IMG/VR virus record: IMGVR_UViG_3300025141_000319
Location: 1 to 36,835 of that record
Reading direction: 5' to 3' (one strand)
Length of the DNA: 36,835 nucleotides
Source: a virus
This document shows positions 1-9,710 of the stretch, in pieces. The notes beneath the pieces were generated by a model. The model saw only the letters and a list, made by a program, of their open reading frames with translations. It had not been told where the DNA came from and did no database searches. Positions within the stretch are counted from its first letter, which is position 1, and each line of letters opens with the position of its first letter. Made by a program: the position numbers and the translations under genes.

Positions 1-1
1 A

Positions 2-121
2 TCGGATATGCCGACACTGGTAAATAAGATATTGCAGATGGCAGGGATGAATATCAGGGAGCAGGCGGTAACACAGTACGGAATGCAGGAAGAAGCTATT
101 GAAGATCAAAAAGAAGTATAA
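2..121 (+). CDS. C-terminus of an upstream head protein (partial)
   Basis: An open frame runs in from the left edge and ends in a TAA whose last base is the A of the next gene's ATG (TAATG overlap). The 39 visible residues are Met- and Gln-rich and end in the acidic stretch EEAIEDQKEV. From its place directly before the adaptor-like gene it is probably the end of a portal or other head gene. The fragment is too short to show this directly. Confidence 0.6.
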   Translation, partial: SDMPTLVNKILQMAGMNIREQAVTQYGMQEEAIEDQKEV

Positions 122-1044
122 TGGCGTATATAACAAATTATAAATATTATGAGAATGACGGTACCGTCCCTAAGAATGCTAACTGGGGCTCATATCAATT
201 CGTTAGCCTCAGTGAGATAGTCAACAACTTCATGCTTATGTATGTCGGCGATGATAAGCTCGTGGATAACGTAAAGAGATATACCGTGCTATTCCATGCT
301 AAGAGGGGCATACAGGAGATAAACTATGATGCCCTCAATAATATAAAGGTCCTTGAGCTCATCGTGGGCGATGATCTGAAGTTCATCCTCCCTCCCGACT
401 ATGTCAACTACGTAAGGATATCGGTAGAGAAAGATGGCGTAGTATATCCGCTGCATGAAAACACTAAGATAAACTATGCCAGCGAATACCTTCAGGACAA
501 CAATAACGACTTCCTCTTCGATCAGAATGGCGAAGTCCTTGAAGCTGAGAACTCCAACCTCGATAGGAACAGGCTCGCAGGGCTCCCCAAGAAAAGATTT
601 ATGGGCGAAGGCTCGTGGTATGGTAGCATGGGATGGTTTGTCGATGGCAACTGGTATTTCAGCTATGGCGTAGGTGGTGGCATGATGGGTCTTAATACCG
701 AGACGGCAAATATCAACGACAACTTTAGGATAGATAAAAGCTCTGGAGTGATAAACTTCAGCTCAGGAGTAAAAGACCAACATATAGTAATAGAGTATGT
801 CTCCGATGGCATGGAGAACGGCACCGATGCCAACGTATCAATAAATAAACTCGCCGAAGAGTATCTATACAGTTATATTAAGTGGGCGATATTAAATAAT
901 AAAGTCAATATTCAGGAGTATGTCGTTAGAAGGGCTGCGAAAGAGAAGATGGCGAAACTAAGGAACGCAAATATCAGGTTAAGTAATATACATTCCGGCA
1001 GGCTCCTTATGAACTTGCGCGGTCAAGATAAATGGATAAAATAA
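121..1044 (+). CDS. Head-to-tail adaptor / ring-like structural protein
   Basis: A 307-residue virion protein. Its N-terminal third carries a pattern I recognise from structural proteins of Bacteroidetes and marine podoviruses: an LSEIVNNFMLMYVGDDK segment, then FHAKRGIQEINYDAL, then LPPDYVNYVRISV. These proteins sit just before the tail-tube or nozzle gene and are thought to play the connector role of T7 gp11 or P22 gp4 (family inference). A Gly/Trp/Tyr/Met-rich loop at about residues 160-195 is low complexity. The C-terminus is basic and helical. The start overlaps the previous stop by one base, and the next gene begins one base after its stop, so translation is probably coupled. Function is inferred from position and the N-terminal pattern, with no catalytic motif. 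Confidence 0.62.
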   Translation: MAYITNYKYYENDGTVPKNANWGSYQFVSLSEIVNNFMLMYVGDDKLVDNVKRYTVLFHAKRGIQEINYDALNNIKVLELIVGDDLKFILPPDYVNYVRISVEKDGVVYPLHENTKINYASEYLQDNNNDFLFDQNGEVLEAENSNLDRNRLAGLPKKRFMGEGSWYGSMGWFVDGNWYFSYGVGGGMMGLNTETANINDNFRIDKSSGVINFSSGVKDQHIVIEYVSDGMENGTDANVSINKLAEEYLYSYIKWAILNNKVNIQEYVVRRAAKEKMAKLRNANIRLSNIHSGRLLMNLRGQDKWIK

Positions 1045-1045
1045 C

Positions 1046-4000
1046 ATGGCGAAGTTAAAAAGGAGCTTTGTTGCGGGTATAATGAATAAAGACCTTGATG
1101 AGAGGTTGATACCTCCCAATCAGTTCAGGGATGCATTAAACGTAAGCGTAGGGATATCAGAGCAGTCGGATGTCGGCGCCGTAGAAAATACCAAGGGCAA
1201 TACCAATATCAGCGCTATAACATTTCCCGGTGGCATAAACCAAAAGTGTGTCGGTGCGGTATCGTATCCTGAGGAGGGTAAGATATTCTGGTTCATAGCA
1301 TCGGATGCCAACTGCTACATCTATGAGTTCGATGAGGTCAATGACGTAACAACGAAAGTCCTTGAAGATGATAGGGGTGCCTCTACTCAGGTGCTAAACC
1401 TACAAAAAGATTGGCTCATAACGGGAGTGAACTACTATGATGGTTTCCTATATTGGACCGACGACTACAACCCACCACGGAAGATTCATGTCGGTAATGC
1501 CAAGACTAAGACACAGGCTTCGGGGGCATCGTGGTTCAATGAAGATGATCTTAACGTCATCGTGAAGCCACCACTAAATGCGCCATCATTGGTGCTTTTT
1601 AGCACTAATACACAAGAGAACAACCTCTCGGAGCGATTTATACAATTTGCTTATAGATACAAATATGACGACGATAACTATAGTGCTCTCTCATCTTTTT
1701 CTGCTACTGCTTTTTATCCAGGCAGTTTTTCTTTGGATTACGTTGAGCACATCAATGAGGCTATGGTCAATAGCATCAACAAAGTTCAAATCTCTTATAA
1801 CACGGGTACGTCGCTGGTTAAGGAGATACAGATAGTATTCAGGGAATCGCGGAGCACCAATATATATATAGTAGAGAATATCAATAAAGCCGACTTCGGA
1901 TACATTGATAACGACAGTCAGAACACCTTCTTCGATAACAGCAAGATATACAGCGTTCTCCCAGAGGCGCAGCTAACACGCTTATTTGATAACGTACCCC
2001 TAAAAGCTAAAGCCCAGGAGATAATCGGCGAGAGGCTCGTCTATGGCAACTACCTACAATTCAGGGACTTAACCCGCGATGGCGAAAGCATAAACCTTAA
2101 CTATACCTTAGAGCTTAATGAAAGCACGGCAGCAACGACGCTTAATCCTATGCGTACCTTCCGCAGTGATAGGGACTATGAGGTGGGGATAGCATACCTC
2201 GATGACTACGGCAGGATGACGACAGTACTGACGACACCAACACGGGGTAATGTTACGGCGACAGGTCTTGATGGCACATTATATATCCCTCCCGCCAATT
2301 CCGTTACCGCCAATGATATAAAATTCAGTATTGACAGTCTTGCCCCCGATTGGGCGACATATTACAGGCTTTTTATGAAGCAGAAGAAGGGCGATTACTA
2401 CTGCCTCTTCCCAATGTTTTTTGTTCAGGACGGCATATACCGGTGGTTTCAGATATCTGTTGCCGATAGGGATAAGTTCGCTATAGGGGATTATCTGATA
2501 TGCAAATCCAATGAGTCGGGACCATCACTATCGAACACTCAATATAAGGTTCTCGATATCAAGATGCAGGAAAAGGACTTTCTGGATAATGGCGAATCGG
2601 CGGGACTATATTTTAAGATCGGCGTCGAGGGCGACGACTTCAAAGATGTCAACTTAACAACTATAACTTCTAGGGTTAATGGCGCTGTAGGTCCTCAATC
2701 TTGGTCTTGGAAGGAGGGGGCATTGCAGGTTTTTAATACAGGCACCAAAACAGATATAGTAGCCCATTGCCAGAATGTAAACGACCCTATTGCATACCTT
2801 AAAAATGATAATAACAAAGACGATTTAACCATTGTTTATCCTTCGGGAGGCACTTCTCCTTTTGGTGTCTTCACTAAAGACAATAGGATTACAATAAAGA
2901 TAGTAGGAAGCACAACTATCGGTGGGATAAAAGTAGACACTTTCCAGGCATATGATCTTGACGGGGACAACTATGAAATTGATGGCGTGGCAGGCTCTGT
3001 CGCTATTACGGGGAATGGACAAACCATTGGGGGGGGCAATAGCGGGGTAGGGTTAAAGGTTTATAAAATAAAATTCAAGGATATATCAGGACATACTGTC
3101 GGCGATAGGTGGGTTATTAATGTACGGGCTAAACTAGCAAAAGGCAACAAAACAATAGGTGGGGGCACCCTACAGGATATTGATGATGGATGGGGTCCCA
3201 AAGGATCTCCTGTTCAGGGAGGATGGGCTCTTTTTCCCGATGACACATGGGGATTAGATACCGCAGGCGATATCAGCAACTCAGGGACTTCGATAGATAG
3301 ACCCATATATGCGGGAGCTCAAATATCATTTTCTATATATGAGAATAATCCCAGAGGTAAAGGCGGTAGTATAAGCACCCCACTTCAGGAGTTTACTTCT
3401 AGTAGAAACTATGTCAATATAGAAGAGTGGTTCTATGAAGATAATATCTATAGAGATTTTGTTCAATTAGATGCTAACGGAACCGATGTAGGTAATGAAA
3501 ATGTTTTATTTAGAAGAACGGTAAACTGGAAAAAACAGACGAGCTGGAATTATACCGTGGGGCGAGCAAAATTAGGAACTAATCCATTTAATCCCATAAG
3601 GATGATAATACAAGGGAAGGGGATTACTGATAGAGCCCTTCTTTTTGAAGGGCCACTCTACGAGAACTATGGATTAGGTTTAAATAATGTACCTAATTTC
3701 ATTAGAGTTAAATTTTCCCTAAAGCAAACATCGACGCCACTAATATTTGAAACTGACCCCATAGATAATGATATTGACGTATTCCACGAACTCTATGGCA
3801 CCTATGCCGTAGATCCCGCAACGGGGTACCATAATGGTAATACACAGAACCAAGCGGCAGGAGTGCCAGCGGAGGTAAACATAAATAACTTCAATGGTCT
3901 TGCCGCAAACATCCAAAACAACAACTTCAATGCCTACACCTTCGGTAATGGCTTAGAGAGCAATAGGATAAAAGATGATTTTAATGAAGACATAATACAA

Positions 4001-6802
4001 TATAGCCCCCGCGTAAATTCTATAATCGATGATTATAGGCAGGAAAGGAAGATAGACAGCATAACATGGAGCGCCCCAACGAGTAGGCTCCTCAATAACC
4101 TCAACGAGTTCAACCTCTCAACGGTAAACTTTAAGAACCTCGATATCTCCTTCGGAAGCATACAGAAGCTATATAGCAGAGACACCAACCTCCTCGTCTT
4201 CCAAGAGAATAAGGTGTCTTATGTGCCGTGGAATAAAAGTATATTGAGTACAGCATCGGGGAGCCTTAACGTAACGCAGTCATCGGAGGTGGCAGGGACG
4301 CAGGTAAGCTATGTGGGAGAATATGGTATCAGCAACAACCCCGAATCATTTGGGCAGTGGGGCAATACCTTATATTTTACCGACGTCAGAAGAGGCTCGA
4401 TAATGAAGCTCGGCGGTAATGGGCTCTTTGAGATTAGCTCTCAAGGGATGAGGGACTACTTCAAAGACCTTTTCATAGCAGAGCCACGAACGGTGCAGCT
4501 CGGTGCCGTAGATCCATACAGCGAGAAGTATGTGATGGCACACCTTACAGATACTCTCCCTTGCTCCTTTAGTGTCGGAAGCTATACCGATGGCGATACC
4601 ATTACTAAGACAAATGCAGGGCAGACCTTCTCCCTTAACATATCATCAGATGTGGCATGGGCAGCAGCCCTTGTCGGTGCGCCAGCATGGGCTTCCATTG
4701 CTCCCGCAACGGGGTCAGGCGATGGCGGAGTAACGATAACGATAACAGCGAATACGGCGCCGGGAGCGGCAGTGCGATCTACGACGATACGTTTTACTGC
4801 CTGCTCAGTGAATACCGATATAACACTTACACAGCAGAACATCGCTTTAGAGATTGACAGGGAGGTGGTAACACTAACGAATCCATGTAATGGCGGTCTT
4901 TTAAATAAGCCCTCATATGACTACACCTCAAATGCTGGTAGCGATGTAGCCTTCACAGGATATATCCCCGCAAAAGGCACCGTAGGGCGCTTTACGGGAA
5001 CAACGGGGTGGCCACCAGCAGCATCGATACCTACACCGGGAGATACGGTAACATTAAAGGGCTCGATACTAACAGATAGCGGCGCCGATAAAGGCTTTAA
5101 TGATGGTCTTAATAACAAGATGTATTACCTCGTCACGGACACGGAATATACCAATGGCGATACGGCATCACTGAAGGCAGCAGCAACGGTGGTTGGAGCG
5201 ACATATAATGCGGTATCACAAGCCTATGAGGCAGACTTTGTATATAACAGACCCTCGGATGAGAAATACCTATACCTACTGTGGGACTATACCGATAATA
5301 TCCCTGTGGGAACGACGGGATGCTCGGAGGCTCAGGTGGGGACATCGTGTGTAGACATGGACTATGGCACCAATATAGGTCAGGCATCATTGGGTTATGA
5401 CGCCAGAGATACCCCCAATAGGTTCGTATTCACATATAATGACGTAACGATATTCGATACGGGATATGTTGGTCTTAACACCACAGCAAACTATAACGCC
5501 CTTATTGCGGCGGGAGTAGCGGAGGACGATATAAGCTTAGTAGCCCCATATGGGGGAACAATAAATAATGGTGTCGGAACGGAGTCATTCTCAAAATATT
5601 CCGCCTCGATAACGAAGGGAGAGCTTACAGTATATTCCCCCTTGGCAACAGCCGATGGGTGGTGCGTGAGTTCGGTAGCGCCATCGCTGACGTCATTCCT
5701 GATATATACTACGGGAAGGGAAACGGATACTGATGTATGCACCGATACCGCCGGAACGACATATTACCATGACGGCACCAATATCGCCCCTGAGACCAGC
5801 AACACAATATATACTGATGCGGAAGGGACGACGAAGCTTGAGGGTGCGACATTATATTATGCTTTAGGGAGTTCAGGGCCTTCAAATACCTGGATAGTAG
5901 TAAATAATGCTGGTATGGTAGTTCAGACTGGAGGATGCTCGTGCGCTGAAGTCGCCATACCAGTTATTAGCACTACAACAATAACATTAACTGAAAATGC
6001 TGATGTCTCATACACTATCGATGCCACCAACAATCCATCATCGTGGGCGATAGTTAGCACCTGCAAGGAGTATAGCCTCTTTGGTGGCACGCGGGGAGCG
6101 GTATTCTCAGGGACACACTGTAGAGTCGCCGAAGCGAAAGTGATAACAGTGGGTGGTGGCAATACCACTACGCAATGTTTCTCTGGCACCACGGTATCGC
6201 AGCTATCGGGATCAACAGATGCCACATACACCCTTGTTGGGGTATGCCTTGAGGATATATTACCTAACGGCATGACTTTCGATAACGGCGTTTTGGAGGG
6301 TAAGCCTAGCGAATCGGGAGAATATGCTATAAGACTAACGGCAACGAACTGCTTCGGCACTAGCGTTGAGACGGTTGTTATCATCTCTGTGAGCCCGGAG
6401 GGATTATTCAGGTTCAATATGGACGGAGGCAGTCCCCAAGATACATCGAGTGCGGCGTGTGCTCTAACGGCGGAATACAGCTACTTCTATCACAACGGAG
6501 ACTTCGCATATCCCATACTTAATGACAGGGTATTCGTCCTCGCCGAAGATGACGATAGATTACTTGAATCGCCACCGACACTTAACGCTACGGGAGCGAG
6601 CAACTATATCCCCTTCAATGGTCAGGATAAGTGGTACCTGATGGATAATAACACCACCATTAAGATAGCCCGTGATGGCAGAGTAATAGATACCTATGAG
6701 TGTATCGCGGGAACTAAGAAAGTTACGGAGGCGGGAGCAGGAGGATTTGCTCCCGACACTGACAAAACGACGGAGGGAGGCTCGGATAAAACATTAGAAT
6801 AA
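1046..6802 (+). CDS. Large tail tube/nozzle-like protein with C-terminal BACON-like and Ig-like domains
   Basis: A 1918-residue structural protein. The N-terminus (KLKRSFVAGIMNKDLDERLI, then PPNQFRDALNVSV) resembles tail tubular B / P22 gp10-type stabilisation or nozzle proteins of crAss-like and other Bacteroidetes podoviruses, which fold as beta-propellers. About residues 1-1170 form this part. Residues about 1173-1268 look like a BACON domain: an SLNISSDVAWAA strand, PAWASIAPATGSGDGG, TITANTAP, then a closing ITLTQQ strand. Near residues 1650-1790 there is a putative-Ig (He_PIG-like) segment with LPNGMTFDNGVLEGKPSESG. The C-terminus is Gly/Thr-rich. The domains imply surface or glycan contact at the tail tip. 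Residues about 530-910 (bases 2640-3780) look more AT-rich than the flanks, which may mean an acquired insert. It is much longer than T7 gp12 (about 790 residues) because of the added C-terminal domains. Confidence 0.7.
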   Translation: MAKLKRSFVAGIMNKDLDERLIPPNQFRDALNVSVGISEQSDVGAVENTKGNTNISAITFPGGINQKCVGAVSYPEEGKIFWFIASDANCYIYEFDEVNDVTTKVLEDDRGASTQVLNLQKDWLITGVNYYDGFLYWTDDYNPPRKIHVGNAKTKTQASGASWFNEDDLNVIVKPPLNAPSLVLFSTNTQENNLSERFIQFAYRYKYDDDNYSALSSFSATAFYPGSFSLDYVEHINEAMVNSINKVQISYNTGTSLVKEIQIVFRESRSTNIYIVENINKADFGYIDNDSQNTFFDNSKIYSVLPEAQLTRLFDNVPLKAKAQEIIGERLVYGNYLQFRDLTRDGESINLNYTLELNESTAATTLNPMRTFRSDRDYEVGIAYLDDYGRMTTVLTTPTRGNVTATGLDGTLYIPPANSVTANDIKFSIDSLAPDWATYYRLFMKQKKGDYYCLFPMFFVQDGIYRWFQISVADRDKFAIGDYLICKSNESGPSLSNTQYKVLDIKMQEKDFLDNGESAGLYFKIGVEGDDFKDVNLTTITSRVNGAVGPQSWSWKEGALQVFNTGTKTDIVAHCQNVNDPIAYLKNDNNKDDLTIVYPSGGTSPFGVFTKDNRITIKIVGSTTIGGIKVDTFQAYDLDGDNYEIDGVAGSVAITGNGQTIGGGNSGVGLKVYKIKFKDISGHTVGDRWVINVRAKLAKGNKTIGGGTLQDIDDGWGPKGSPVQGGWALFPDDTWGLDTAGDISNSGTSIDRPIYAGAQISFSIYENNPRGKGGSISTPLQEFTSSRNYVNIEEWFYEDNIYRDFVQLDANGTDVGNENVLFRRTVNWKKQTSWNYTVGRAKLGTNPFNPIRMIIQGKGITDRALLFEGPLYENYGLGLNNVPNFIRVKFSLKQTSTPLIFETDPIDNDIDVFHELYGTYAVDPATGYHNGNTQNQAAGVPAEVNINNFNGLAANIQNNNFNAYTFGNGLESNRIKDDFNEDIIQYSPRVNSIIDDYRQERKIDSITWSAPTSRLLNNLNEFNLSTVNFKNLDISFGSIQKLYSRDTNLLVFQENKVSYVPWNKSILSTASGSLNVTQSSEVAGTQVSYVGEYGISNNPESFGQWGNTLYFTDVRRGSIMKLGGNGLFEISSQGMRDYFKDLFIAEPRTVQLGAVDPYSEKYVMAHLTDTLPCSFSVGSYTDGDTITKTNAGQTFSLNISSDVAWAAALVGAPAWASIAPATGSGDGGVTITITANTAPGAAVRSTTIRFTACSVNTDITLTQQNIALEIDREVVTLTNPCNGGLLNKPSYDYTSNAGSDVAFTGYIPAKGTVGRFTGTTGWPPAASIPTPGDTVTLKGSILTDSGADKGFNDGLNNKMYYLVTDTEYTNGDTASLKAAATVVGATYNAVSQAYEADFVYNRPSDEKYLYLLWDYTDNIPVGTTGCSEAQVGTSCVDMDYGTNIGQASLGYDARDTPNRFVFTYNDVTIFDTGYVGLNTTANYNALIAAGVAEDDISLVAPYGGTINNGVGTESFSKYSASITKGELTVYSPLATADGWCVSSVAPSLTSFLIYTTGRETDTDVCTDTAGTTYYHDGTNIAPETSNTIYTDAEGTTKLEGATLYYALGSSGPSNTWIVVNNAGMVVQTGGCSCAEVAIPVISTTTITLTENADVSYTIDATNNPSSWAIVSTCKEYSLFGGTRGAVFSGTHCRVAEAKVITVGGGNTTTQCFSGTTVSQLSGSTDATYTLVGVCLEDILPNGMTFDNGVLEGKPSESGEYAIRLTATNCFGTSVETVVIISVSPEGLFRFNMDGGSPQDTSSAACALTAEYSYFYHNGDFAYPILNDRVFVLAEDDDRLLESPPTLNATGASNYIPFNGQDKWYLMDNNTTIKIARDGRVIDTYECIAGTKKVTEAGAGGFAPDTDKTTEGGSDKTLE

Positions 6803-6820
6803 AAATATTAAATTTGTATT

Positions 6821-8647
6821 ATGACTAAAATTTCACAATATACGGCAATGACGACCCTCGCGAGTGGGGATCTGTTAGATATCTCTGAGGACCTCGGCGG
6901 CAGTTACGGCAGTAGGTCTATCACATATGCAAACCTACTGACGAACCTGAACTCAGGATTGGCGATACCATCATTGGGGGCAGCCAATCGCGTTCCTTAT
7001 ATTAATGCGGGAGCGACGGACTTCGACTACTCGGCGGACTTCACATATGACGGCACCATTTTAACATTGGAGTCGCCACTACTCGTCAATGACGAGAACG
7101 AGCTTAGGCTAGGAAGCGACACCGCCTACTACAATGCATTGAAGTCGCCTGCGAGTATGGGCTCAAACCTTACCTATACGATGCCGGGAGCTTTACCAAC
7201 CTCTACGGGGCAGGTGCTGGCAGCGACGACGGGAGGAGTGATGAGCTGGGCTGATAATTCGGAGCCTGTAGTAAAAATTGTTGACAACTTATCAGATTTC
7301 AATAGTGCTATCGTGGCTTTCAATGCCGCCAGCGAAGGTGGTATAGTAAAGTTGGGAGCCCACATCCCCCTAAGCGCTAATCAAGAAATTGATTTTGGTG
7401 TAGGCATAGAAGTTTGGGGCGGTGGATTTGGTTTTACTCTAGCGGCTATTAGCGGGATAGATGCAGGAACAACTACAGGAACAACTACAGACAAATTAAT
7501 AGAGGCGGGGCAGAACTTCCTTACCACGGTAAGTATTGGCGACAGGGTTAATAATACCACCGATGCCACTCACGCATATGTAACCGCAATAGATAGCGAC
7601 ACTCAGCTTAGCCTTTCGGCTGATATAATGACGTCAGGAGAAGCATATACTATAACATCTAATGCAAAAATTATCGTTAAAGGTACGCGGGGAACATTTA
7701 GGAATGTGTCTTTTACGGGGACTAGACAGCTTACAGGGGCTCTTGATAGCCAACAATGCATAGAAATCGATGATGGCAGTATGGCGATATTTAAAATGAT
7801 AGAATGCACATTTAGTGATATCGTAGGAACGGATACAGGGATATATAATAATTCGGCAACTTCTCCTATTTATATAAAAGACTGTGCTAATTGGACTATC
7901 TTTGAGTTTTTATTTTTTGCTGTAGGATCACAGGCATCAGGTACTGATAAAGAACAAGGGCCATTAGGCGTTTATTGGGACTCGGCATCAAATTCTGGTA
8001 CGAGGCTTATATTTAAAGACTTTTATAATCCTTCCCCCGAAGTTCGTACTAAGGCAACACGCTTTACGAGATATAGGGACTCCTTGAAGATAAGGATTGA
8101 CGGCTCCACGTCAACAACGTATCAAAACCAAGTGGTATATGATGAGACGCTAACTATAGACTCTGCATCAGCATGGCCTAACATGGACTTGTATCCTAAT
8201 ATGTATGGTTCTTCAACAGTAGAAACTTCTAATAATCCAACCTCTGTTGCCACCTATGGTGTCCCAGGAGACATTATTGTTACAGGAAGTGAACTATATA
8301 TGAAGTATAATGATATTGGCGATGACCTTGATTGGTGTAATATTGTATATAAAACTGTAGAAAACACAGTCCTAACAACATACTCTATTACTATAGTTGA
8401 TAACAATAAATTTATTGTTTTAACAAATGCATTAAATGTTAATGTTAGAATACCAACTAATGCAAGTCATCCTTTTGATATAGGAACAGAAATAGGGTGT
8501 GTTAATATAGACACAGGAACAATGACGGTAATGAATGGAGGGGTAACTCTATATCATCCCCCTGGCGGTTCTGGTAATTATGTAGCCGCATCGAGGGAGG
8601 TTGTTACTCTAAAAAAAATAGCTACAGATACATGGGTCATAGTGTAG
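6821..8647 (+). CDS. Tail fibre / tailspike-like protein
   Basis: A 608-residue fibre-like protein. The N-terminus (KISQYTAMTTLASGDLLDIS, then SRSITYANLL) is the typical virion-attachment start of many phage fibres. Residues about 90-145 have a fibre-shaft pattern (LTYTMPGALPTSTGQVLAAT). Residues about 150-400 are rich in short beta strands with Gly/Asn turns, as in a right-handed beta-helix. The C-terminus (VTLKKIATDTWVIV) is the usual ending of such fibres. Residues about 222-285 are a module repeated in the next large gene. Codon use shifts near base 7270: GC-rich codons before, AT-rich after, as expected if the receptor-binding part was exchanged. It probably binds host surface glycan; no depolymerase active site could be identified by eye. 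Confidence 0.7.
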   Translation: MTKISQYTAMTTLASGDLLDISEDLGGSYGSRSITYANLLTNLNSGLAIPSLGAANRVPYINAGATDFDYSADFTYDGTILTLESPLLVNDENELRLGSDTAYYNALKSPASMGSNLTYTMPGALPTSTGQVLAATTGGVMSWADNSEPVVKIVDNLSDFNSAIVAFNAASEGGIVKLGAHIPLSANQEIDFGVGIEVWGGGFGFTLAAISGIDAGTTTGTTTDKLIEAGQNFLTTVSIGDRVNNTTDATHAYVTAIDSDTQLSLSADIMTSGEAYTITSNAKIIVKGTRGTFRNVSFTGTRQLTGALDSQQCIEIDDGSMAIFKMIECTFSDIVGTDTGIYNNSATSPIYIKDCANWTIFEFLFFAVGSQASGTDKEQGPLGVYWDSASNSGTRLIFKDFYNPSPEVRTKATRFTRYRDSLKIRIDGSTSTTYQNQVVYDETLTIDSASAWPNMDLYPNMYGSSTVETSNNPTSVATYGVPGDIIVTGSELYMKYNDIGDDLDWCNIVYKTVENTVLTTYSITIVDNNKFIVLTNALNVNVRIPTNASHPFDIGTEIGCVNIDTGTMTVMNGGVTLYHPPGGSGNYVAASREVVTLKKIATDTWVIV

Positions 8648-8684
8648 AATTAAGTATAAAAAACCAACAACAGATAATATATAT

Positions 8685-8732
8685 ATGAAACATACAGATA
8701 CAGGGACCGACACTAACTGGAAAACAATATAA
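8685..8732 (+). CDS. 15-residue mini-ORF with HTDTGT motif
   Basis: An ATG at 8685 opens a 15-codon frame (MKHTDTGTDTNWKTI) that ends in TAA overlapping the next gene's ATG by one base. It is the only ORF in the 84-base gap between the two fibre-like genes. HTDTGT followed by a Thr/Trp stretch is, from memory, a recurring element at the start of small fibre modules in Bacteroidetes phages. It could be a real micropeptide, a translational coupler for the next gene, or the degraded 5' end of a longer fibre gene. The TAATG overlap is the main support. Confidence 0.4.
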   Translation: MKHTDTGTDTNWKTI

Positions 8733-9703
8733 TGGCAGCGGTAACGGTAACATATTCTCATAAGCTAAATGGATGGACGTCATTCTTTTCATATACTCCT
8801 GAGTGGATGATAGGGATGAACACCAACTTCTACTCTATGAGTGACGGCAATCTGTACCGACACCGCGATGATGCTACGGCACGAAACAACTTCTACGGGG
8901 TGCAGTACAACTCCACGATACAGACGGTATTCAATGACGCCCCCCTCGATGCCAAGATGTTTAAGACGATTGGTCTTGAGGGCGATGATCCGTGGACGGC
9001 AGCGATAACTACAGACTTCGGAACGGGAGCCATCGACTCAACATACTTCCAATTAAAGGAGGGCGACTACTATGCATATATAAGGAGAGACAGCGGCAAT
9101 ATCGACATTGATCTGATGTCGGCACAGGGGATAGGGACAGTAACGACGGTAACGACGACGGTTCCAGATTCGGGGACAACAACAAATGTTGTAGCGGATA
9201 AGCTTGAGCAAACGGGTCAGAACTTCCTTACCACAGTAAGCATTGGAGATACTGTTAATAACACTACTACTGGCAAATCAGCAATAGTAACGGCGGTAGA
9301 CAGTGATATTCTGCTAAGTCTTGACTGTGATATAATGACTACAGCGGGGCCTTCTTTCGATAATTACACCATCAACGTAACAACCTTGTTGTTTAATTTC
9401 AGCCTTGGCAGTATTGTAAGTATCGGCGATACTGTATATTTCGGTGCTACACCAACATTAGGGGGCACCATAACAGCAATAGACGATACACTTTTAACCA
9501 TAAGCTTAACGAGTGATGGGTCGTGTGGAACGATAGCCGGCACAGCACCTGTTAACGGAGACTATATATTGTATTTTAAAGATGCGGTAGCGGAGTCTTA
9601 TGGTGCGCGAGGATATTATATGGAGGTAAGCTTAACGAATACCACGACAACGGCGGTGGAACTCTTCGCCATCACATCGGAGGTGTTCAAAAGTTATCCC
9701 TAA
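8732..9703 (+). CDS. Fibre-like virion protein sharing a module with the upstream fibre
   Basis: A 323-residue, beta-rich, Thr/Asp/Gly-rich protein without recognised catalytic residues. Residues about 1-125 carry aromatic stretches (WTSFFSYTPEWMIGMNTNFY) that I do not recognise. Residues about 148-215 repeat the module of the preceding fibre: GQNFLTTVSIGD, a VNNTT turn, an AIVTAVDSD strand, then DIMTT. Residues about 225-285 look like a third, diverged copy (SIVSIGDTVYFGATPTLGGT). The start overlaps the mini-ORF stop. It probably belongs to the adsorption apparatus as an accessory fibre, collar or tail-knob component. The assignment rests on position and the shared module. Confidence 0.55.
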   Translation: MAAVTVTYSHKLNGWTSFFSYTPEWMIGMNTNFYSMSDGNLYRHRDDATARNNFYGVQYNSTIQTVFNDAPLDAKMFKTIGLEGDDPWTAAITTDFGTGAIDSTYFQLKEGDYYAYIRRDSGNIDIDLMSAQGIGTVTTVTTTVPDSGTTTNVVADKLEQTGQNFLTTVSIGDTVNNTTTGKSAIVTAVDSDILLSLDCDIMTTAGPSFDNYTINVTTLLFNFSLGSIVSIGDTVYFGATPTLGGTITAIDDTLLTISLTSDGSCGTIAGTAPVNGDYILYFKDAVAESYGARGYYMEVSLTNTTTTAVELFAITSEVFKSYP

Positions 9704-9710
9704 GATTTAT

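Noticed and set aside
5923-6417. 164-codon open frame on the minus strand inside the large tail gene
   Set aside because: It is antisense to the well-supported 1918-residue gene. Its hydrophobic Val/Ser/Pro-rich protein follows from the Gly/Thr-rich sense coding. No leader or neighbouring gene fits it.
6803-6820. Terminator between the nozzle and fibre genes
   Set aside because: The 18-base gap is AT-rich but has no inverted repeat. It is an A-rich leader for the fibre gene.
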